This document shows positions 55,942 to 63,236 of a stretch of DNA of 64,000 bases, in pieces. The notes under the pieces are model-generated. The model did no database searches and was not told the DNA's origin. It saw only the letters and a list, made by a program, of their open reading frames with translations. Made by a program: the position numbers and the translations under genes. The stretch's first letter is position 1. Every line of letters starts with the position of its first letter. Source of the DNA: an uncultured Ruminococcus sp. (GTDB taxonomy: Bacteria > Bacillota > Clostridia > Oscillospirales > Ruminococcaceae); assembly GCA_947624255.1 (NCBI GenBank), contig CANQJO010000010.1, forward strand, positions 1 to 64,000, written 5' to 3'.

Positions 55942-55962
55942 TTTTTCGCAAAACAAGGAATT
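55942..55962 (+). repeat. Right arm of the 21-bp inverted repeat
   Basis: TTTTTCGCAAAACAAGG then AATT; the exact inverse of 54506-54526, with GGCAG four bases further inward (55933-55937). It sits between the recombinase stop and a terminator. Confidence 0.9.
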
Positions 55963-55976
55963 CTGTGATAATCCTC

Positions 55977-56004
55977 GCCCTGCCTTTATCAGCAGGGCTT
56001 TTTT
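55977..56004 (+). terminator. Strong terminator just outside the right repeat arm
   Basis: GCCCTGC (55977-55983), 8-nt loop, GCAGGGC (55992-55998), T6. It ends recombinase transcription now and would stop the consensus promoter in the inverted orientation. Confidence 0.92.
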
Positions 56005-56086
56005 GCGTCATATCAACGGCGCTTTCGTCTGATCTCATGCAGCTATAGTATCATATATTACCCTATATTCCGATATATTTCAAGAT

Positions 56087-56132
56087 AAAAAAACACCAGA
56101 TATCAGACCATTTTTCAGCCTGATATCTGGTG
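56087..56132 (-). terminator. Strong leftward terminator insulating the switch
   Basis: Perfect 13-bp stem CACCAGATATCAG (56094-56106) / CTGATATCTGGTG (56120-56132), with T7 on the minus strand (56093-56087). It blocks leftward transcription from entering the invertible segment. Confidence 0.92.
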
Positions 56133-56546
56133 ATAGTAGTAGATATTCTGTTGTGTTCTTTTCTGAGGGAATCTGTGTATCAGCGAGCTGCTTTTTAACG
56201 GAAAACTGCCGTCACCCCTTACACTACTGTTCCGCAGCAAAGCATTACAAGATAAAAAACAGTGGCATAAGATGCGCCATAATCCGCCCAGTTTCGTAGC
56301 TACATACAGACTTAATCTTCGGGCAGTATATAACTTGATAAATCCTCCGATAGGCGGTAACATGGTAGCTGGAAACAGCGTAGTTTAGCGATTTTTACCC
56401 ACAGCCCCTATCCTCAACTACCGCTGTTCAGAACCATACAGCGATCTGATGATAGCTAATGATAGCTCGACCGTGTGTCCATCTAATTTGTTATCGCTGT
56501 AAATCGTTAAAGTGTTCGTGATGCACAAGCACAGGAGGAAATTATC
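56133..56546. other. Spacer before the second tyrosine recombinase
   Basis: No gene seen. It holds a short direct repeat (GATGATAGCTAATGATAGCT, 56451-56470). No consensus promoter for the recombinase was found. Confidence 0.4.
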
Positions 56547-57791
56547 ATGAATGAAAGACTGAACGTATACCAGAGAAAAGACGGACGTTACGAGGGCAGA
56601 CTCTCCCTCGGCTTCACCGAAGGCAAGCGCAGCTACAAGGCATTCTACGGCAAGACCGCTGAGGAGGTCACAGAGAAAATGCTCGAATTCCGCCGTACAG
56701 GTAATGTAAACGGTGTCCCTGCGGCAGCCCTTCCGCTGGCAAATCCTATCGCCAATCCTGCCACCCCTGCGACCCCTACTTCACCGGCACAGGCGGTAGT
56801 TCATAACGGCGAAAACAGCATGACCTTCGGCACTGTCTACGCTGAATGGTTCTATTCCGTCACCTACCGCGTAAAGGAGTCCACCGCAGCCAACTACACA
56901 AATAAGGCAGACAAGCACGTCCTCCCCACATTCCGTGACACCCCTATCTCAGAGATTACCCAGTATTCAATCTACCAGTTTATCAAGTCTCTGCAAGACA
57001 GCGGCTTATCGAACCGCTACATCTGCGATATTCTCGTCCTTGTGCAGTCGGTGTTCAGATACGCAGCCCGGACATACCGCATCTTCAACCCGATGGACGG
57101 ACTCATCAAGCCGAGAACGCCGAAGCCTGAGCTGAATCTCCTGACTCCGGAGGAAGATGCAAAGCTGCTGAAAATCGTTGTTAAAAATCCCGATCTTACG
57201 ATGTTAGGCATTGCATTGGCAAGATTCACCGGGCTTAGAGTTGGTGAGGTCTGCGCCCTCCAGTGGAGCGATATTGATTTTAACAGACAGACACTACGGG
57301 TAAGTAAAACGGTGCAGCATGTGAGAATCACCGAAGGCGGCAGTTGGAGATCCTATAATGAGTGGCTTGCTGGCGCTGATGAGAATCAGAATGCTGTCCG
57401 CAAGACAAAGCTGATCCTGACCGATCCTAAGAGTGAAACTTCCAAGAGAGTGATCCCGATTCCACGCACACTTCTCGACTACATTAAAAAATTCTACACT
57501 GAGGAAACTGACGATGATACCTTTGTACTGTCGGGAACTTCTAAACCTCTCGAACCCCGCACAATGCAGTCGCGCTTTGCAAGGGTGCTGGAGAATGCAA
57601 ATCTGCCCTCGGTGCATTTTCACAGCCTGAGACATTATTTCGCAAGCCTCTGCATTAAGCTCGGATTCGATGTCAAGGCGCTGAGCGAGATCCTCGGGCA
57701 CAGCTCCGTAGAGATCACGCTGAACCGCTATGTGCATACTTCCTTTGATATGAAGGTGGAGTATATGAACAGGCTGAAAATGAAGGGATAA
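56547..57791 (+). CDS. Second tyrosine recombinase, related to the first
   Basis: 414 residues; GGAGG 8 nt before the ATG. It aligns with the protein at 54820-55896 over its length (RLNVYQRKDGRYEGRLSLGF; SGLSNRYICDILVL; RTYRIFNPMDGL). Catalytic residues are Arg in TGLRVGEVCALQW, HSLRH, LGHSSVEIT and Tyr in LNRYVHTS. Two insertions distinguish it: an Ala/Pro/Thr-rich linker (about 55-95) between the N-terminal and core-binding domains, and about 20 residues after TVQHVRI. I see no inverted repeat around it, so its substrate may be the first segment, another site, or an element that has been lost. Confidence 0.92.
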   Translation: MNERLNVYQRKDGRYEGRLSLGFTEGKRSYKAFYGKTAEEVTEKMLEFRRTGNVNGVPAAALPLANPIANPATPATPTSPAQAVVHNGENSMTFGTVYAEWFYSVTYRVKESTAANYTNKADKHVLPTFRDTPISEITQYSIYQFIKSLQDSGLSNRYICDILVLVQSVFRYAARTYRIFNPMDGLIKPRTPKPELNLLTPEEDAKLLKIVVKNPDLTMLGIALARFTGLRVGEVCALQWSDIDFNRQTLRVSKTVQHVRITEGGSWRSYNEWLAGADENQNAVRKTKLILTDPKSETSKRVIPIPRTLLDYIKKFYTEETDDDTFVLSGTSKPLEPRTMQSRFARVLENANLPSVHFHSLRHYFASLCIKLGFDVKALSEILGHSSVEITLNRYVHTSFDMKVEYMNRLKMKG

Positions 57792-57957
57792 TTGACAACT
57801 TGCACACGTTCTCGCCCGCTACAGCTTGACTGCTGCCCCATGTGGTCATTGCACAAGTTCCGCACCTGCTCCGTATCTGTTGCCGATCACGTTTATCGTA
57901 GTCAAGTTGAGATTTAGTATTGAATATTGAAGTGTGGTGGGCAGGATCGTTGAAAGT

Positions 57958-58024
57958 GACGAGTATTGGCACCAAAACAAATCAGCGGCTGTGAGCAATA
58001 ACTCCACAACCGCCAAGACTCGTC
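57958..58024. repeat. Large imperfect hairpin downstream of the second recombinase
   Basis: GACGAGTATTGGC (57958-57970) pairs with GCCAAGACTCGTC (58012-58024) with one mismatch; an overlapping inner pair is GCGGCTGTG (57985-57993) / CACAACCGC (58005-58013). No T-run on either strand. It lies between convergent genes and could be a bidirectional pause site or a recombination site. The rest of 57792-58047 is unremarkable. Confidence 0.5.
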
Positions 58025-58047
58025 AAAACGGAAATTGTCCGTCAGGT

Positions 58048-59169
58048 CTATTCAACATTATAATCACCTAATTGCCTATCGATCCATTCCATCAGCACAT
58101 CGACAATGTAACTCTGTTCATCCTGATCCAGCACCTTTCCGGCAGGGATATGATGCCATTTTTCCAGACAGCTCCGGCAGCAGCAACCGGTAGCGTGCTG
58201 TGCAAGAAAGACGGGATGCCCCTTCATCGGTGTCTGCTTGCCATCGTGGTCGGGATTCTCCGCAGACAGCCGCTTGGCTACAAAGTCTATCGCGTGACGG
58301 CGTATCGTGTCCAAGCCTTTCTCGGCGATATACACCTTATCCTGGTCTGACAGATGGAAACGGCTCCTGAACTCTGATCTGCTCAAACGTTCAAGCAAAA
58401 CTGCTCGATTCGGGAGCTGATACCGGATCGCATCTGCTGAACCTGTGCTGGGAATATAGCTGTATCCGGATCTTCTCGCTTGCTGCATCTGGATCTTCCG
58501 GTCGATGTGATAGACTTTTCCATCCTTCAGAAAAACAGCTCCGGTCTGCTTGAAGGTGAACGGCACGCCATTTCGGATACATTCACGCCGGACCTCCTGG
58601 ATCCAGCGAAAGTCGCAGAGCCTTGCGTTCTCCCCGGACTCACCGCCGCAGGTGACATGCTCGATCTTACCCGATGCAAGGTATTGTTCCATGTGTATTT
58701 CTTCGAGCATCGGCTCACAGATCACCTCACGGTGCTTGATTGGGAGTTCGAGCAAGATCGAGAGCCTGTAGTCGGTTCGGTCCTGATTCTCACAGGTGCT
58801 GCAAATCGTCACATGCTCCCATCCGTCGCCCCAGTCCGGAGGGATACACTGCATGAATCGGTCAATCCGCTTGGTGATGATATGAAATTGCAGATCCTGT
58901 CGCTGCCGGATCATATCCCAGCATTCCTGCCGCCATTCATCCGCAGTATCCAGAAAGAAATCTGATGTCATGCAGGCAAACACGATTCCGTCAGCCGCAG
59001 TCAGTTTATACTCTCCTTGACGGTTCTTTTTCAGCGGAAGAGTAAAGTCGCCGGTCCTGGATACGACCGAAGCATCTTTGCCGATGCTTTCATCACGTCT
59101 GTAAACATAGCAGTTTGCGCACCCCGGACTGATTTTATGGCAGCCGTGCCACGGGTTCCAGATCTGCAT
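58048..59169 (-). CDS. DUF5131-DUF4186 fusion protein
   Basis: 373 residues. The N-terminal part (about 1-240) has WNPWHGCHKISPGCANCY, the Cys pattern of the DUF5131 (phage Gp37/Gp68) family, FACMTSDFFL, FHIITKRIDRF and CGGESGENAR; the family is radical-SAM-like with an unknown reaction. The C-terminal part (about 275-370) fits DUF4186: RRHAIDFVAKRL, HPVFLAQHATGCCC, CLEKWHHIPAG. The two are usually separate genes. GGAGG precedes the ATG. Nothing in the neighbourhood names a substrate. Confidence 0.8.
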   Translation of the reverse strand: MQIWNPWHGCHKISPGCANCYVYRRDESIGKDASVVSRTGDFTLPLKKNRQGEYKLTAADGIVFACMTSDFFLDTADEWRQECWDMIRQRQDLQFHIITKRIDRFMQCIPPDWGDGWEHVTICSTCENQDRTDYRLSILLELPIKHREVICEPMLEEIHMEQYLASGKIEHVTCGGESGENARLCDFRWIQEVRRECIRNGVPFTFKQTGAVFLKDGKVYHIDRKIQMQQARRSGYSYIPSTGSADAIRYQLPNRAVLLERLSRSEFRSRFHLSDQDKVYIAEKGLDTIRRHAIDFVAKRLSAENPDHDGKQTPMKGHPVFLAQHATGCCCRSCLEKWHHIPAGKVLDQDEQSYIVDVLMEWIDRQLGDYNVE

Positions 59170-59214
59170 TTGTTCCTCCTTTCTGTTATTTTACGGAGTA
59201 TCGTGATTCTAAGG

Positions 59215-59985
59215 CTACATGGTTCTTTTTAGTATTCCTATTGTCTTTTCATCTTCTGCTCCACGACAAAACTTATCAAGCACCTTCTGAAACACCGGCT
59301 GTTCCGGTGCTGCGTGTTTGAATAATGTCATGCAGGAACGTAACTTGAAAGCATCGGGATAGCCGAAAACACACATCGGGTCATCCGATTCGATATTCAG
59401 CAGCACCTCACATATCTCGATCAGCCTTGTGCCAAGAATGGGGTGATCGTAGTAGTCTTTAGCTTCGGCTAAATCGTGAATCGAAAAGAACGCCGTTGTT
59501 CCGCTGCATCCTAGCCCTTGAATCTGCGGAAACACATACCAGATCCAGTGCGTGACCTTGCATCCCTGCTTCATCTCGGACAAGGCTGTTGCATATGTCT
59601 CACCGAAACTGTATCCGTTATCCTGTGCGTCAATGAACTTCTGAAGGTCGGTACAGTACAACTCAATACCAAGCACACCGTACTTTTCCTGATCTTCCCG
59701 GCTGTAGTATTCATCCATGTGATTGGGGTCGGGAGTATCTGCATGGCTGTAACCGAGCTTTTCCTTCGGCAGCGAATTATAAAGCTCTGCAAAAGAACTG
59801 TACCGATGCAAGGCAGTTACTCTTGTCTGTATCTTCTGCGTTGCATCATCAAGGCAGGTAAATTCGATAAAATCACCGATTTTCACCTTCTGGCGCTTTT
59901 CATCGTATAAGCGCAATTCTATCGTTTTACTGCCGTTCTTGATTTTCTCGAACGGAGATAGCTTTAGTTTCATTTGATGTAACAA
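59215..59985 (-). CDS. ASCH-DUF1810 fusion protein
   Basis: 256 residues from a TTG start (an ATG at 59973 is the alternative). Residues 1-110 are ASCH-like (MKLKLSPFEKIKNGSKTIELRL, IGDFIEFTC): a PUA-related RNA-binding fold. Residues about 112-256 match DUF1810 (DLQKFIDAQD, GCKVTHWIWYVFPQIQGLG, VFGYPDAFKLRSCMTLF). Either half alone is widespread; together they suggest RNA or nucleotide metabolism, but no function is established. It lies 7 bp downstream of the HhH gene. Confidence 0.8.
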   Translation of the reverse strand: MLHQMKLKLSPFEKIKNGSKTIELRLYDEKRQKVKIGDFIEFTCLDDATQKIQTRVTALHRYSSFAELYNSLPKEKLGYSHADTPDPNHMDEYYSREDQEKYGVLGIELYCTDLQKFIDAQDNGYSFGETYATALSEMKQGCKVTHWIWYVFPQIQGLGCSGTTAFFSIHDLAEAKDYYDHPILGTRLIEICEVLLNIESDDPMCVFGYPDAFKLRSCMTLFKHAAPEQPVFQKVLDKFCRGAEDEKTIGILKRTM

Positions 59986-59991
59986 TTCTGC

Positions 59992-60213
59992 TCACACTCC
60001 TAAGTGTTTCTCTATGATCTGCATGATCTCCTCGGCTCTTTTCTCTCCGATACCTTTCACACCCTTGATATCCTTCTCCAGCTCTCTCAGGTCAAGTGTA
60101 GGTGCATCCTCTCTTAAACTGTCAGCATACCGCATGAGAAAGGCTTGCAGCTCCTCACGGGACATTTTCTTTATGGTGCGATAAGTATCGCGGTCTATCA
60201 TGGGTTGGCTCAT
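59992..60213 (-). CDS. Small helix-hairpin-helix protein
   Basis: 73 residues: a helical start, then IKGVKGIGEKRAEEIMQII, a canonical helix-hairpin-helix, the motif by which nucleic-acid enzymes grip backbones. No catalytic domain. AAGGAG lies upstream. Function unknown; co-transcribed with the ASCH-DUF1810 gene. Confidence 0.65.
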   Translation of the reverse strand: MSQPMIDRDTYRTIKKMSREELQAFLMRYADSLREDAPTLDLRELEKDIKGVKGIGEKRAEEIMQIIEKHLGV

Positions 60214-60276
60214 ATGGTTATCATACTCCTTATAGTTTAAAACCCTGTTGAAAAGCTGTTTATAAATGTGGAAAGC

Positions 60277-60687
60277 CTATTCCTCATATTCAATCTCATT
60301 CTCTTTGCACCACTCCATAGCCTTCTGTTTATACGCCTCATCCTGAAAAGCATACCATTGCTCTGTAATTCCTAAGTAATGCACAGTGTCCTTGAATCGC
60401 CGAAATGCACCACGACCGTTGAGTGCATTGGCTAACTTTTCCCGTACTGCTCCAGTGAGCGTATCTGCAAATTCATCCATGATGTCATAGTCACGGATCT
60501 CGTACTGTGTCGGCAGACGGTAAAATCCGTGTGCATCGAGGCGGTCATATACCGCCTGCTGCTCTGATTCGGTCATAGCCATATCGCTGACCCATTCTAT
60601 CGAGCCGGTTTTCTTATCAAGGAAATACTCGGAGTCCTGATTCGCTGACATGAGAACATCAATGATATCTGATAGTTTTACTTTCAT
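60277..60687 (-). CDS. UPF0158-family protein
   Basis: 136 residues from the ATG at 60687 (GGAAGG upstream; frame open to 60702). YFLDKKTGSIEWVSD, a YRLPTQYEIRDYDIMDEF segment and LNGRGAFRRFKDTVH are family marks I recognise. Cytosolic, function unknown. Confidence 0.75.
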   Translation of the reverse strand: MKVKLSDIIDVLMSANQDSEYFLDKKTGSIEWVSDMAMTESEQQAVYDRLDAHGFYRLPTQYEIRDYDIMDEFADTLTGAVREKLANALNGRGAFRRFKDTVHYLGITEQWYAFQDEAYKQKAMEWCKENEIEYEE

Positions 60688-60714
60688 CTTGTAACCTTCC
60701 ACTTTCCTCTATTT

Positions 60715-61227
60715 TTATTTGCTAAAAAGTCCATCGAGAAAATCAAATGCATTGCATGGAAATTCTGGGGTAATATACTCGTATGTGTCAGTAACTTCGT
60801 ACCTATGCTTGTATGCATTCCTTTTCCAGTCAATTCGGATATGCCTATCATATCCAGAATATACCGTTCCATCTGAGCCTGTGATCGTACAGTTATCATG
60901 TATATAAGTACACGCACCTACGCCATAAGAGAGCGTATGAACAGATTTGATGCCCCAGTCCCAGTGACATTGCTCCGGTACGTCCTCCCAGATGCCGCTG
61001 CTCCCGGCTGCAATTGTATGATAATCATCTTCTGAAAGAATGCTGCCATATCCCATATTCAGACTGAAATACTCATATCCACCAGGCGCAGATGCTGTTT
61101 CATAGATGCTTTCTGTAATGCACTCCGTATTATTTGAGATCCGAGCATTACACAGCGACCAAATGATGATCAGCACCAATAGCAGAACAACGCTGATGAT
61201 ACGGATGATTTTCTTCCTTTTCGTCAT
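60715..61227 (-). CDS. Membrane-anchored hypothetical protein
   Basis: 170 residues from the ATG at 61227 (AAGGTG upstream). Lys-rich start then one helix (about 8-27, IIRIISVVLLLVLIIIW) and an exterior part rich in Tyr and Asp with no recognised domain. It follows the dockerin protein gene by 34 bp, so it may be translated from the same message. Confidence 0.65.
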   Translation of the reverse strand: MTKRKKIIRIISVVLLLVLIIIWSLCNARISNNTECITESIYETASAPGGYEYFSLNMGYGSILSEDDYHTIAAGSSGIWEDVPEQCHWDWGIKSVHTLSYGVGACTYIHDNCTITGSDGTVYSGYDRHIRIDWKRNAYKHRYEVTDTYEYITPEFPCNAFDFLDGLFSK

Positions 61228-61261
61228 GATAGTCACCTTGATGGTATGAGATGATAGCATT

Positions 61262-63208
61262 TTACCCATTTTGATTGTTTGCATTATTCAGAAGCTCTCG
61301 CTTCATAAGGCAGAGATCAAACACATCGAGCCTGTCATCATCACAGAAATTACCGGCTTTCCAATCAGGAAGATGTGTGTCCGGTACGGCAAGCAGCCAC
61401 TTTTGGAGCAGTACGACATCTGAAACGTTTAACTCCCCATCAGCGTTGATATCGCCCTTGACAAGTTCCTTCGGGTCTGCCTCAGAAATAGCTTTAAATG
61501 CATCTTCCGCAAATGAGTAGCACCAGATCGTATTATCAAGCTTCAGATAATAAACATTCGGAAGATCTGTGGCGGTATCCATGTCATAGGTAAGATATTG
61601 AGCCGCATCATTTGTGAGTTTGCGAACGCCATTATACTCCATGCACAGATTGTTCTTGCTGTCGATATGGTATTTACCGGATCCGTTTCCTGCCAATGCA
61701 TAGTCACCGCCGCCCACGCTATAGGTGAACGTCCCCGATGCAAGATAGGGCTTCGCATTTTCTGACTCATCGTCCAGAATCAGTTTCCTTTTTCCGCTTA
61801 GTGAATATGCGGTTCCGTCAGATGTGATGTAGACACCGCAGGCACCTGCACCGCCGCCGTAGCTTCTGAATCCAACCCATATGACATCTTCAGCAGTTTT
61901 TCTGATAGTCGGTTCACTGCCAACATTCCGGTCAACTTCCCATAAGATATGGTCTGCATCTATAAAGTAGTCTCCGTATGAGCCGGTGATGTTCATGATG
62001 CCTGTGGGAAATGCTTGACGAGTCGTTGCTTTCCCAGTCTGCTTCTTTAATTCGAGCAGCACGACCTCCCCTGTATCAGAAATGATGTACATAAGGTCAT
62101 TCTCCGGAAATCCGCTGAATCCGTTGTACACTTTGTCAAGTACTAGTTTTCCATTCTCGCCGTATGTGCAGTAAACATCGCCGGATTCCGAAATTGCATA
62201 TGAGCCGTGAACCTGTGAGAATACAACTCCGTCTGCTCCGACCGGAGTCTGTTCGTTTATCTCAAGCGTACCGTCCTGATAAAGGACAAGATCAGCCGAG
62301 ACCGAAAGGACAGAACCAGAATCATCGTAGAATGAGCCGTCCGAGAATCCTTTGACATTCTTTCTCAGAATGGAATATGAGCCGTTCTCAAAAGCACATA
62401 AGTTTCCGTCATGAAGAACGATTGTATTACCGGGTCTGAGCACTCTGGAAGTATAGATTCCCGGCAATTCCTGATTTGCTTTTGAAGGCGTTACATATTC
62501 TGTCACTGTACCGATATTGATAGTTCCTGTGTGAATGACCTCACCCTTAAAAGAGAAAGAATATGTAGTTGATCCGTTTGCTATGCCATAAATCTCCGCA
62601 GCGGACTGCTGAAGAGGATTTACTCCGGCACGGTCAAAACAGGCAATATCCGTGTTCTCAATTGCAAGTGAGATATCGGAATATACAAAAAGTCCCTGCG
62701 GCAGTGCGCCTATCATATTTGAGAATCCAACTGCTCCGTTTTCAGCGTCCTGAAAGCGAAGAAGCTCTAACCGCTGCTCATCGGTGATCTGATCCATACC
62801 GGACAGATAGCACTTGTCCAGATTCATGTCCTTGATGAATGATACATCTGTCACCTGCGGCATATTACTGAGCTGCAATGTTGAAAGCGAAGTAAATCCC
62901 TTCAAAAAAGAAAAGTCAGAAAAGCTTCCGTTACGCAGATATAAAGATCTTAATCCCGGCAATTCATTCAAGAAGTCCAAAGATGTAATATCTGCCAGAT
63001 CGAGGTTCAGATAATTGATCTGCTTGAATTCATCCTCCGAAATGATGCCATCTTCATTTGTGTCGTATGTTCCGTTTCCTATCAGCTGATCGTATAGTGC
63101 AGCTTCGATATTCACAGGAGTATCGTCTGCGAAAGCTGTCATTGTGCTGCAAGAGAGCAGCATGGATAAAGCCAGTGTAAATGATGTGATCTTTTTCATA
63201 GTTTTCAT
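61262..63208 (-). CDS. Secreted dockerin protein with EF-hand and leucine-rich repeats
   Basis: 648 residues from the ATG at 63208 (GAAGGG upstream). Signal peptide (MKTMKKITSFTLALSMLLSC, cleavage near AFA-DD; a Cys is present but the lipobox is poor). A DTNEDGIISEDEF EF-hand loop (about 50), four or five LRRs (about 70-150), a long beta-rich region with repeated short sheets (about 180-570) and a C-terminal dockerin (GDINADGELNVSDVVLLQKW then DDDRLDVFDLCLMKREL). This dockerin differs from the GH26/GH9 pair and matches the next gene. No catalytic residues identified; a binding or structural cellulosome part is likely. Confidence 0.87.
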   Translation of the reverse strand: MKTMKKITSFTLALSMLLSCSTMTAFADDTPVNIEAALYDQLIGNGTYDTNEDGIISEDEFKQINYLNLDLADITSLDFLNELPGLRSLYLRNGSFSDFSFLKGFTSLSTLQLSNMPQVTDVSFIKDMNLDKCYLSGMDQITDEQRLELLRFQDAENGAVGFSNMIGALPQGLFVYSDISLAIENTDIACFDRAGVNPLQQSAAEIYGIANGSTTYSFSFKGEVIHTGTINIGTVTEYVTPSKANQELPGIYTSRVLRPGNTIVLHDGNLCAFENGSYSILRKNVKGFSDGSFYDDSGSVLSVSADLVLYQDGTLEINEQTPVGADGVVFSQVHGSYAISESGDVYCTYGENGKLVLDKVYNGFSGFPENDLMYIISDTGEVVLLELKKQTGKATTRQAFPTGIMNITGSYGDYFIDADHILWEVDRNVGSEPTIRKTAEDVIWVGFRSYGGGAGACGVYITSDGTAYSLSGKRKLILDDESENAKPYLASGTFTYSVGGGDYALAGNGSGKYHIDSKNNLCMEYNGVRKLTNDAAQYLTYDMDTATDLPNVYYLKLDNTIWCYSFAEDAFKAISEADPKELVKGDINADGELNVSDVVLLQKWLLAVPDTHLPDWKAGNFCDDDRLDVFDLCLMKRELLNNANNQNG

Positions 63209-63236
63209 TCCCATCCCTTCATATATCTTTACCAAT

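Larger units (their letters stand above)
54506..55962. mobile_element. Candidate invertible segment (promoter switch with its own recombinase)
   Basis: 1,457 bp bounded by a perfect 21-bp inverted repeat. It contains a full-consensus promoter pointing left into the helicase/capsule operon, a promoter pointing right, and a tyrosine recombinase gene reading right. Outside the right arm lie a plus-strand terminator and a minus-strand terminator. This matches known invertible promoter modules in layout. Only one orientation is present in the sequence, so inversion is inferred. Confidence 0.65.
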
